From assembly GCA_963855995.1 (NCBI GenBank), contig OY979716.1, positions 52,828,158 through 52,892,157 on the forward strand: a stretch of 64,000 nucleotides of DNA, read 5' to 3'. Positions within the stretch are counted from its first letter, which is position 1. Every line of letters starts with the position of its first letter. The DNA comes from Muricea muricata (lineage: Eukaryota > Cnidaria > Anthozoa > Malacalcyonacea > Plexauridae). The notes under the pieces were generated by a model. That model was not told the origin of the DNA, searched no databases, and was given only the letters and a program-made list of their open reading frames with translations. The position numbers and the translations under genes are program-made. Of this stretch, positions 54,201 to 64,000 are shown in pieces.

Positions 54201-56049
54201 AGTTGTGGAATACAGTAAATAGAATTAATGCAAGCAAACAGGATCTCCAATTCAAGGGGGTATGTACTATGTTTCTGCCCAAATAATTCTACATTGCCTT
54301 GATTATTCACCTCAATTATAGAGCAAAAATATAGCACCTCTATATTTATTGTCTTTCTATCAATTGTTTTAATAGTGTGCCACAAAGAAAATTTTAACAC
54401 AATTTTATTGTTTTGCAGTGTACAAGTTTTTCAAATTGAAATAGAAAAACACTGGTCTAAAGACATTCATACAAGACATACAAAATGTATTCTTGAATGT
54501 GAAAATGGCAATATTTCAATCAAACTTAGGCAGTTAAAACTCTATAGGGTGGTTAATCAATAATAAAAAAATCTAGAGTGCCTATTAATAGTACCTTTTA
54601 TAGTTGTGACTTGTTCCCTTGTTGGTTTCAACACATCTGTAATCTTCAGTTGCTGCCCAGTTTTGACAATTTCTGGCAATGTGGGATTTGGCAGAGGTGT
54701 TGCACTCTTGTTGCAGAAAAAAAAAAGTGGAACAAAATGATTTGGGTGAAAAGAGGAATCAAAACCAGGGAGAACAGTAATTCCAGAAGTAGTCCACATC
54801 AATATCAGTGGAACATTTGAACAAGCATTAGAAAATAAAGTGCTTGCTACTCTTGGAGAAATAGTGCCATTAAGGAATTTAGAATGCTTGGTTTCCTTGC
54901 CAATCTCTTCAGGATAAACAGTGGTAATGTCCATTCCAACCACAGAAGAAAGAGCAAACATACACAAAAGGGAAGAAAAAGTGCCTGGAACAGCATTACG
55001 TATGGCTTCTCGTCTAACCACCACTGCTCTGGAGGATGGGTTATTTCTTTCATAACCATCAGCCAATGCACCATCTGAAGCCGCTGCAGAAAATGCAGTG
55101 TTTTCAGATGCAAACAAATGGGACTTATCCATAATATAAGGATGAAAGGCATAGAATTCTAGGTTTTTGAACAGCTCTATGCTTGTCAAATCTCGCAACA
55201 GGTTCCAGAGATCTTCTTGTCCACACAGCAGTTTTGAGCATGCTCGATACATGCAATTACCATCACTATGGGTCCTTAAAATAAATATTTCATATAAGTT
55301 AATTTGTACAAAATATATAATTACAGAATATGTTAGTAAATGTATTTGGCACTTGGCTGTAAGCATAACATACTCTAAATTATATGCAATTATTCATAGA
55401 ATTATTGAAGTGTGGATGTTTTGTTTTTGTGTATGCAAATAAAGGAATCCAATTAATCAATTGATGCATTCAAACTTCAATAATCAATTTAAGAATATAA
55501 ATTATATTTTAATAAAAATATACCATAAATGCACACAGTTATTTAATGCTACCATATATCTCTTGTAAAAACAGTACACAACAATACACAGTAACAAGGC
55601 ACTATACTGACTATAGTCACAACTGTTTTGAGTGTGATAAACTGATATTAATATTTTATTTAAATACATTGTATTTATAGTATAAATTATAGATGATATA
55701 CAGTCAAACATACACTTTAGAATTTATCTTCTTTTATGAAACAATAATATTTTGATGTCTTCATAGTATTAAACTGTATGTAAAGTCTAAATGCCTCATA
55801 ACACTTACTTTAATGCACGTAATTCATCAAATTGAAATTTCCATGTGCTAGTGATGTGCTGGGAATCAACACCTCCGCATGTAGATCTCTCACATGTTTA
55901 CCACTTCGAAGTGGATCGATATTTTTTCCTTTTGATATGAGAGACAGTGCTTTCTCTTTCTGGCTTTTTTTCACCGCATCAACTTTGATATATTTATCGT
56001 CTTGAAGCAATGAACGCAGATCGAAATTCATTTGCATAACGCCTGCCAT
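51251..56049 (-). pseudogene. OTU protease-hAT transposase gene (spliced, decayed)
   Basis: Exons by splice signal and phase: 56049-55809, 55274-54594, 54009-53965 (45 nt), 53862-53824 (39 nt) and 53407-51251. The last four join in phase 1. Exon 2 has an OTU-like cysteine protease pattern, 'HSDGNCMYRACSKLL' (Cys) and 'HPNHFVPLF' (His). The last exon has a TTF-type Cys region (FCLCCVLFG), a DUF4371-like hAT core ('VLADEAADCGNKEQM', 'GQGYDGASSMSSKARG', 'HCSSHRLNLV') and the hAT C-terminal dimerisation region ('CERSVSALRRMKTWLRST'). Breaks: TAA at the exon 1 end and in the 45-nt exon, and frameshifts near 53005 and 51840. The transposase would mobilise the hAT element. The protease would cut ubiquitin-like chains. 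Confidence 0.7.
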
Positions 56050-56661
56050 GATGTCGATCGTAGAACGCGCAAATATGCAAATCCTGAAATAACCTGACGC
56101 AGAAGTTATACAACAGCAACAGCGAGCATCAGTCAGCATCGCTCACAATGTTTTTTCGTGCTTAGAGCATCACTCGTATCCATTGCCAACAAGAAAAACA
56201 ATAGCAAAACGCGGCTGACTGATGCTCAAAGGACTTGGGACGTATGCTCAAGTTATGCTCAAGGTCTGCCCAGGGTCTACTTAATCTGTGCCCAGGGTCT
56301 ACCTGACGGATTGAATTTAACGTAAAGTATGTCGACAAAAATATCCCGTCATTAATCCGAATTATCTTTAAATCACGAAATTTTATCCGTTAATAAACAT
56401 ATTAAGTGGAGTTAGCGGACTTGCTGTTAGTTACGGCTCAATTTAGGCAAAAAATCGTACAATTTCATAAAATAATCGTAAAAATGATGAAAAAGATCAT
56501 TATAGTAAGAAAAAATACATATTTGAGAGCGCAATTAATAGAAATTTAAAAAGATTGTAAATGGTAGCTAAGAATTAATTAGCATCAGCTAATTAAGTAA
56601 ATAATTTATGTTAATTATTCTCACCAAATTCTGACTGACGCTTTCGCATCGGTCGCATCAG

Positions 56662-56677
56662 CCTAGATCCGCCCCTG
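56662..56677 (-). repeat. hAT-type terminal inverted repeat (one end)
   Basis: On the minus strand this reads CAGGGGCGGATCTAGG, a classic hAT terminus, and lies about 610 bases upstream of the gene start. The flanking 8-mer is CAGCATTT. The partner end expected beyond 51251 is not seen next to the simple repeats, so the element is probably truncated there. Confidence 0.65.
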
Positions 56678-57420
56678 CAGCATTTGCAATAGTATACTAG
56701 TATGATTCTACTGGATGCAAATAAGCATGCATCTCCAAGGAAAGGCACCCCCAAGGGAAACTTTAGCATAGTCAACATAAATGCATTTTCCCCTACAAAG
56801 TTGTGTGGATTCTTTTTAGTAAAATGCATGCTGAGGAGACATCAATTAAATGTTTTAAAGTTAGAATATTGTTAATCAGGACTTATATAATAAAAATTAC
56901 AATATTATTTTATATCATAAAAGAATAGATGAAAGAATATTGTCAATTTAAAAAATTCACCAGACTGAGAGTGCAAAATCGACTGACCTTGAGAAAACTT
57001 TCTTATTTTCTTAACAAGACGATTGTCAATACTATTTATTTGCAAAAGTGTGATGTTTACCCTTTAATGTGCTATGCCAGAAATTTTACCACGCTAGGCA
57101 AAAGAAGAGTTTTGGATGTTTGTGGGTTAACAATACTATTGGTCATTGTATCCAGTCGTATCTTCTCCTATTTTCTATTTCTTTAGTTCCATTGGGAGTG
57201 CATGTTGACAAGGCTACATATAATGTGCACTCATAAAAAATCATCATGTAAAAAATCATAAAAAAACAACTCCATTTGACATGAGATGACTAGATACTAA
57301 TAAAATTCAACAAAAGCTTTTAAAAAACAGTTCTAACATTAAAATAAACTCGAAGTTTTACAATTTTTTTCATAATTCCTGCTATTGTAGTATTATTAAT
57401 TTTACTATATTTTTCTTCAG
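56678..57420. other. Non-coding interval
   Basis: AT-rich. An 85-residue open frame at 56929-57186 has no motif and I do not regard it as a gene. It ends at the splice acceptor TTTTTCTTCAG/ of the next gene. Confidence 0.4.
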
Positions 57421-59030
57421 TTGATTGCTGATCTGAACAAGTATGGAATTTGCCTTCAACCAGCTAAGAAGTATGCCATTCTTGAAGACATTGGGACACA
57501 TTTTCTTGATGAGGCAGTCAGATTAGTAAAATCTGGCTTTAAGTTTGTGTTTGTGGTGGACAACATTGACTAAGAAGAGAAAGCTCACGATATGCGACAG
57601 AATGTGCAAAATCGGAGTGTACATGCTGTTGTAACCAGCATTGTATTCAACAGAGTTCCTGACCGAGACTTGCCCGACTCAGGTCCACAACAAGATCTTA
57701 CAAAATGCAATATTCATGAAATTGTGGCTGTCAACACAGAAGATCAGAAAGAAATGAGAGGTCGATACAGAGTAATTGTTGCAAAACTGTTATTTCAACA
57801 CTTTGAAGGATTTAAAATGTTTCAACCATATGTGCCACAAACCACGGAGTGTGTTTATTCTAAAGAAATGTCAGCAAAGTCAGAGGTTCTTACCATGCCA
57901 GTGTTAATGAAGGATGAAAAGAAATACTCTGACTGTGTTGACATTTTAGACCAGCTGGAGAAGTGGACATACCTCATTTACTCAGCTGCTGGATTATGCT
58001 CTCCAGATAAAGAATCAGGTGAAGACACCATCCCTACAATGAGAGCCACCTCTCGACCAGATCAACCTGCATCACATGCCCCGCCAGTTGCCACCAAAAG
58101 TGATCCATTCCATGGTGTGAAAATACCATGCTATGGTGATCAACTTTCTCGTGTGAGAATGGCTGGAGCAAAAGATCTCCGTGCTGGGTGCCATTTGGCT
58201 AAACAGAGGTTGGATCACCTGTACCCATTCTGCATAGTTGACTGGCATACAAAGAGAAGCTTTTTGAAGGTACATATGTACATGTATTTACTATTGGTCT
58301 TACTAATATTGTGTGGTGTGCAGCAAAATTTTTTGAACGTGATGTTTAGAATTGGTTAATGTAACTTAAACTGAGCAGAATATCAAGAGTCTTCCAGAAT
58401 TCAGATTATTGAAGTCAGCAATATAGATCTATTGTAATTGCTAAAATTACAAGGGGTTATTATTTGACTTTTCACTTTTTAAGGCTTCTTGTGTGCAAGC
58501 AGTTTAAAATATTTTTTCTTTCTTTAGACCATATTCAAGAAACTTTACAAGAACTCAGGCAGAGAAAGAGGTACCCTACGGTTTTCCCGTGAGAAACTAA
58601 ACCGTAGGAATGTTACTGTTGATGTCAAACACTGAGGATTGTGAGCAGCTGTTTTTGAGTGTTGGCAAGTGTTATGTTGTTGAAGCTCTGATGGAATTTT
58701 TCCAAATGGTGGATGAAAAGCAGGAACCAGCTGCAAACGGTCCTCATAGTGCTCATGCCCAGGATGAAGAACATCAGAAAAAGTACATCACTGACACCCT
58801 TGACAAGTTCCTCAATGAATATGTTTTTGGAAATGAAGATATTCCAACAACAGATGGTGTTTGGTGCTATGCTGTAAACATTCTAAGGTCATTCCTGTTG
58901 CTTGCAGATATGAAGGATGCTGTCTCCACAGGTAATGGCGAGTATCTCTCATTATATCTCCATTTGATGAAGAAAGGTTTAAAGAATGGATTGACAGGCA
59001 TACAAAAAACATTTTGATGCACTACCCTAT
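57421..59030 (+). pseudogene. DUF6589-like repeat gene, two exons seen, broken
   Basis: Exon A (57421-58269) opens after TTTTTCTTCAG and closes at AAG/GTACAT. It has 'KYAILEDIGTHFLDEAVRLV', then 'FVFVVDNID' followed by an in-frame TAA, and later 'PCYGDQLSRVRMAGAKDLRA' and 'FCIVDWHTKRSFLK'. Exon B (58528-59016) joins in frame as 'TIFKKLYKNSGRERGTL', with a frameshift near 58625, then 'DCEQLFLSVGKCYVVEALME'. The pattern recalls DUF6589, a domain of repeat-encoded proteins with possible RNase H-like transposase ancestry. That link is from memory and unverified. Upstream exons are not seen. Function unknown. Confidence 0.45.
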
Positions 59031-60417
59031 TCTAAATGATGAAGCAGAATCAACCGAAAGTGAGTAAGTTTACTTACTCAAAAATTAAAGCACAGGTGTT
59101 ATTTTTAACAAATATTGCACAGTATAAGAAATGAACGGTAGGGCCACTCTGCCCCCCCCCCCCGCCTATTTTTATGCAGTTGGCATGCCTGAGAACCTGC
59201 ATAATGAACATGAATAATGCAACATGTGTGGAGACACAAACTTCAAAGGTTTGAGTGATTCTTCTATTTATTTACTATTCTGTGCTTACAGAGCTAACTT
59301 TTTTGCCTATTACATTTTTTTGCATAAAATGAGTTGGGCAAAAAGTTAGTCAGGGGTTGTTGGGAAATCATGCACATGAAACCATAAATTAATTGTAAAA
59401 TCTTTAAAAAATGGCATGTACAGTAAGCAAGAGAACAGTGCAAGCAAGAGGAAATTTCTGAAACTTTAAATATAATAAGATATGAAAACTTACAATTATC
59501 TAATAGGATAACAGATGAACATTGTTGAAGTAATAAATGCATGCTGCATTTTCTACAAATCTAAACTATTGTAAATACAAGTAGAATTGGTTTAAATAAT
59601 TTACTGTATATAATATTTGATTAATTAAAGACCAGGTCAAATGGGGATGAGATTTGCTACCTGCAAATTGCCACAATGACAGGATGAGTGTTTTGAGTTT
59701 TGACTATGTTTTCATTTAAATAAAATACACAATTGTGTTAAAAAAGCATCAGGTAAAGTGGCTAACCAATTAAAATTGCATGACTGCCAACTCTCATCCT
59801 TATTTGACCCGGCCTTCACCATGACAATCAGTGGGCATAGCAAACTAAATAATTGAGGGGCCTATGTTGATATATTCGTGTTCTGCACAATTATTGTCTT
59901 TTGAAATCGAATTTGTTTTTATGGTCTGTGAGCTCAAATATATGAATATGGGCCCTCTCAATCATCATCGAGTTCGCTACGCCACTGATCACAATGTACC
60001 AATAGGAAGGCACATTGTAGCTTAAGTTTTCTAGCACACTACTTATTACGTAAAAACCATACTAATGCTTAGTCAAATAACATATGGTATACTGATTCAT
60101 CCAATGCTTAACAAAAGTGCTCGCATGTTACAACTTATAAATGGTATACCAAACAGGAACATGTTGTATCAAAATTGGGTTGGGTTTTTAGGTAACATGG
60201 AATACAACCAGGCTCATAGTAACCTTGAATAAATGATGAGAAAAATTTATCTTCTAAACTACCAAAATAAGGACTACATGTGTATTTTCAAAATTGATTG
60301 AACAGATAGATAGAAAACCTCAATTGTAATAAAGTCAGTTTTATACCTTTGAAATCTGCAGGTTGTCAGGTTAATATATCTTGTATCCAATGTTGTTGGT
60401 ATATAACCTATACTTAT
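59031..60417. other. 1.4-kb interval without a gene
   Basis: No convincing frame or RNA gene. A 12-C run occurs at about 59150, and the rest is unremarkable AT-rich DNA. Confidence 0.4.
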
Positions 60418-61809
60418 TTAATTATGGAGTTGGCCTGTGATATAGTATGCAACTACAAAATTGTTTTTAGTCTGCACTTGAATGTCCTCAATCAGTACTT
60501 CACTCAGTTGATGCTGTTTATAACATTGTGAACATTTGCATTGTTCCTTGCATACATTGCAACAGAGGTGCATTGGCTTAACAAGAACGGTTTGTTCTGA
60601 GTCCATTGATTCCAGTAGTAATTTTCTGAGACATATGTCATTACTCGAGCAAAAGTAACGCATGTCATCTTGCATTGTTACTCTGTTCTTACCAATATCT
60701 CGGTTATTGTAGAATAAGCAAGCTGATGATGGCTTGCCATCCCTTCCAGCACGACCAGTCTCTTGAAAATAGGCTTTCATGCTGCATGGAGGAACAACAT
60801 GAATTACTTGGCGGATATCAGGTATATCCACACCCATGCCAATAGCTACTGTTGCAAAAACCACACAGATAATGCTACATGTCGAACAGAGTTGTTTTAA
60901 AATTTCGTCTTTCATCTGATTGGTTTGCGAGGCATGAAATTGTGCAAACAACCTGTTTGATGGAATTGGAAGTGAACCAACAGGAAAATATTGTTCAATA
61001 CCAACAACATACTCAAAAATTTTTTAGGCAAATCCACATAGCCTTAAGGGTACATACACTATAGTAAGTGGATACTCATTTTTTTCTTCTAACAGACCTT
61101 TGGCAATTGGCATCAAAATGGACTGAATCGCATCAAAATCTTGTCCATGTCGAAATACTTTCTGATAGTAAATGTTTTTCCTGTCCGGGTTGCCAATGAT
61201 ATATTTGCAATTCTTTAAACCCAAAGAATCAGTAATTCCGTTCATGTCTGCTCGACTTGCAGTTGCTGTCATAGCAATACAAGGGATCTCTGGGAAAAGT
61301 GCACATAACACTCCTAACTTGCTGTAATCCCTTCTAAATTTGCTTCCCCTGCAAGATATTAAAATAAGCTACGGTAAAATTGTGCAATAACACCATTACA
61401 TGAGTAGATTGTACCTTGTTAAGTTATTAACGGAACTGGGAATTTACATACCATTCAATGATACAGTGAGCTTCATCGACAACCATGGCAACCAGATTTT
61501 CTTGATAGGGTTTGCTCAACAATAATTCCCGTCCATATTTGCTGGAAATTAAACTCTCCGGGTGAGCAAAAACAATGTGATAATGTCCGTCACGTAATTT
61601 GTGTTCCTCGCATTGACTGAAATCGACATCAACAACTTGATCGTCAATACTATCAACATCGTCTGAATCAAGTCCCTTCCTCGATTCCTTCATACTCATG
61701 ACAGACGCTCTAATTCCACTTACACCCAAACGAGATATTTGGTTACTCATTAAAGAATTGAGTGGTGATACAACGATAACTATAGAGTCAACCAGTGTTG
61801 TAGAAATAC
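60418..61809 (-). pseudogene. RecQ-like DNA helicase, truncated
   Basis: Exons are 61809-61452 (motif Ia 'VIVVSPLNSLMSNQISRLG'; motif II 'MVVDEAHCIIEW') and 61348-60418. The second has motif III 'IAMTATASRADMN', motif V '[20 protein letters not shown]' and motif VI '[13 protein letters not shown]', then the RecQ zinc-binding-like Cys set ('[16 protein letters not shown]' and '[14 protein letters not shown]'). One in-frame TAA at about 61024 interrupts exon 2. The upstream exon with Walker A (motif I) is absent: before 61809 the sequence changes to a short hairpin-rich insert. RecQ helicases unwind DNA 3' to 5'. With no motif I and a stop it is dead as read. Confidence 0.7.
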
Positions 61810-61814
61810 CTTTT

Positions 61815-61905
61815 TAGATAAAATGCTAATTAGTCACGTGACCAGCGGTAACCAGGGTTTTTCCGCGCCTTAGCGTGGTATAAAACCCTGGCTTGCGAGG
61901 TTGGG
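61815..61905. repeat. Short hairpin-rich insert beside the RecQ fragment
   Basis: 'aaccagggtttt' near 61850 and 'aaaaccctgg' near 61882 form an inverted repeat around a GC-rich centre (tccgcgccttagcgtgg). It lies exactly where the helicase should continue to its Walker A exon. Confidence 0.4.
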
Positions 61906-63770
61906 ATCATGTAATGCATCACGCATAAAACGTAAATCAATCCCTGGTATGTTTCCTTCTCTTAGACTTGATATGATTCTTTTTAAAAAATGGTTGTGGT
62001 CCTCTCTTTGGTGCATTGATTCTCCAGTCCGGACATCCTTCTCAGGCTGATACAGGAAATCTTTGAAGTTCGCAGGATCGACATCTAGTTTTGAGATTCA
62101 TTCAATTTCAAAGCGAAAAAGATAAATTGCCATGATGGACTTCAGTACCTCTGCGGTTGTCTCTTTTCTTCCTGTGAAACAAACTACACCACTTATATGA
62201 AGAATCACGTTAGATAAATGCACTTAGTCTATATTCACCTTCAATCTATAGAGAAGGGTTGTTAACTAATGGGAAAAGCCTTTTGCGTAACAACAGCAAG
62301 GCGTCGTAGAATGGCAAAGGCTGCTGTTCGTTTCGAGAAATTATTTCGTTCAGCCATAGAACGTCTTCTGCAGGAATAGCTGGATGGATCTGCTGGTCAT
62401 ACCCTAAATGATCAAAATATCGTAAATGTAATTCAATGTAATTGAAGGAAGGATTTAGAGGAAAGTACTTCCAAATGCTAGACTAAAACACAACGTTTTT
62501 ACTACCAATGCTTAGCAAGACTGCCGGTATAGTACACAGTACATTGTCAAGAGCAGGGCGTCACTGGGAGCACGCACTTCGTTAAATGTACCATACGGGT
62601 AATTATGTCATGTCCACGGTTTCCGCTGGGGTGTATCGCTTTTATACACACGAAAAATAAGGTCATATTTCATAAAGGTGAGCTAAAACATATTTGTGAC
62701 GTAATTACGAGGAAGGTCTTACTGGAGTGCTTTGTACGAGTACACAGAAGTAACGCAACAATTAAAAAGAACGAACCTTGGGCACTTGGTTGAAAATATT
62801 TCTTCAAGACTGTAAACTTCGTTGCTTTAGCCAAATTACGCGCAGTTTTGATGACCTCGATGATGGAAATTGGTCGATGTCTCCCCTTCGTTCGCAGTGA
62901 ATTAAACTCACCATCAGTTGTGAAACCTGTGAACAATTGAAACTTTGAAAACTTACGCTTGAAAAATCTTCTCCTTCCCCTTACATGGCCACTATCCCAT
63001 ACACATAGGATTACTTTATTTTACTTACCGACTGGAACCATGTCGATTGATCGCATTTTTTCCTCAATTTCAATTTCCAAAGCCCTAAGTTTTTCATCAC
63101 TGATAGATTGATAGGGGAGAAATCGGATGGGGATGGCATATGGCTTTGAATTTCTTCGTTCGTCTGAGATCATGAATGCAAGTAAATGACCCGCAGCAGT
63201 TCGTTTCTTGGCATACAGGTCTTTTAAATAGTTGCACACATCATTCTTGAAGTCATTTAAAACTTTCGTGACAGTAGTGTTGTCACCAAGCATGATGCAA
63301 GTGGTCATAAATGACAACGTCCTCTGACACTTTAGCAGCTTTTTCTGGAGCTCTTCAAAACCAATTTGTGACAATTCCATAAGTGAATTGTTTGAAACCT
63401 TAGACTTATCTACTGCATCGTCGTATGCCTTTCTTGCTTCTTTCTCACCATGTTCTAAAAATTTGCTGTCTTCATTAAAAGATGAGTACAGGCTTTCACA
63501 GTCCTCTTTTATTGACTTTCCTCCAGACTTCAACGCTTTAACCAATTTACATCTACTTGTGTATTCAGCTAATAGGGACTGCAGAGCTTTATCACCAAGG
63601 TCTTCATCACCAGCCCATTTTCCAATCATACTCTCCCTTAGGCCTTTTCTTACATCACATGCATCGGCCTTAATCCACCATCTACCTTGTGGGTTACTCT
63701 TTTTGGCAGTTTCAAGAGCTTCAGTCTGTAATTTGTAAAAAGGAATGATACTATTCTTAACGGACACCAA
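61906..63770 (-). pseudogene. Exons of an unidentified repeat-type gene
   Basis: Minus-strand coding pieces: 63770-63029 (249 residues, MVSVKNSIIPFYKL..., 'GRWWIKADACDVRKGLRESM', 'FMTTCIMLGDNTTVTKVLND' and 'MISDERRNSKPYAIPIRFLP'). It ends at the donor GTAAGT. Next is 62926-62777 after CACAG ('FTTDGEFNSLRTKGRHRPIS'), and 62403 to about 62245 after TTTAG (HPAIPAEDVLWLNEIISRNE). The last is about 62100-61910 (DFLYQPEKDVRTGESMHQRE). The long exon has no stop. No domain is recognised. The same orientation as RecQ raises the possibility of one large gene or element, but the reading is broken between them. Confidence 0.4.
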
Positions 63771-64000
63771 TAAATGTTTTTAAAGCTAACACGATGATTA
63801 ATTGTTTTGCACAAACCAAAATTGATTCAGGTAAAATTGCCTTAAGTAATCGTAATCTGAAAATTCTCAAGGAATTCCCAAGGCCCTCTGTATAATCAGT
63901 GGCGAAGCCAGCCCGACATTTGGTCATGCAAGTGCAAATTTTTCTGTGTTTATAGACCGTATAAGCATCAATTTCTAAAGAGATGAATAATAATAACGAT
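63771..64000. other. Window end, nothing recognised
   Basis: No coding signal seen; probably intron or flank of the gene at 61906-63770. Confidence 0.3.

Noticed and set aside
56929-57186. 85-residue open frame upstream of the DUF6589-like gene
   Set aside because: No motif and no neighbour in frame; AT-rich chance frame.

Overview
The window looks like repeat-dense nuclear DNA of an invertebrate animal, with a cnidarian as my best guess. Genes have spliceosomal introns, GC content is low, and almost everything recognisable belongs to a eukaryotic mobile element: a Maverick/Polinton-type virus-like element, LTR and non-LTR retrotransposons, hAT and TATGG-ended DNA transposons, MITEs, a minisatellite and very long simple repeats. 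The cnidarian guess rests on remembered resemblance of several repeat genes to cnidarian repeats, not on a search.

Layout. 0-1.2 kb: an intact RPA1-like OB-fold/zinc-ribbon gene. About 2.6-22.6 kb: a decayed Maverick/Polinton with small virion-type genes, a chromodomain integrase, a major-capsid-like gene, a packaging-type ATPase, a collagen-like fibre and a second fibre, small membrane proteins and a CCCH zinc-finger gene. It has been hit twice. An LTR retrotransposon (4667-9583, duplication ATAT) split one gene and was itself hit in its 5' LTR by a 1.4 kb TIR element (4782-6188, duplication TATTA). A CR1-like LINE (about 12.64-17.16 kb, minus strand) split the capsid gene. Perfect or near-perfect stem-loops sit at gene 3' ends in this element. 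23.2-26.0 kb: a 121-bp minisatellite holding a 144-bp Harbinger-like MITE.

26.0-34.9 kb: an 8.9-kb DNA transposon (TATGG...CCATA, long TIRs) with an intact integrase-like transposase and a decayed multi-exon HECT ubiquitin-ligase gene. 34.9-36.1 kb: microsatellite, then an inverted-repeat element with a tRNA-like sequence. 36.13-40.45 kb: a second TATGG-ended transposon with a perfect 6-bp target duplication (CTCCTC), a related decayed transposase and an alpha-kinase gene. It interrupts an exon of yet another element gene. 41.3-51.2 kb: two 5'/3'-truncated LINEs facing each other across a 4.3-kb octanucleotide satellite that inverts near its right end, then a block of alternating purine-pyrimidine simple repeats.

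51.2-56.7 kb: a hAT transposon whose spliced gene appears to encode an OTU-type cysteine protease joined to a TTF/DUF4371/hAT-dimerisation transposase. 57.4-63.8 kb: a DUF6589-like gene (plus strand), a RecQ-like helicase (minus) and exons of an unidentified gene (minus), all with disabling mutations.

Themes: nested insertion; three DNA transposons that each carry a regulatory-enzyme domain (HECT ligase, alpha-kinase, OTU protease); and gene-end hairpins in the Polinton. Nearly every coding region carries stops or frameshifts. The RPA-like gene, the 26-kb transposase and some small Polinton genes are the exceptions. All family calls are from reading motifs; no database search was possible.
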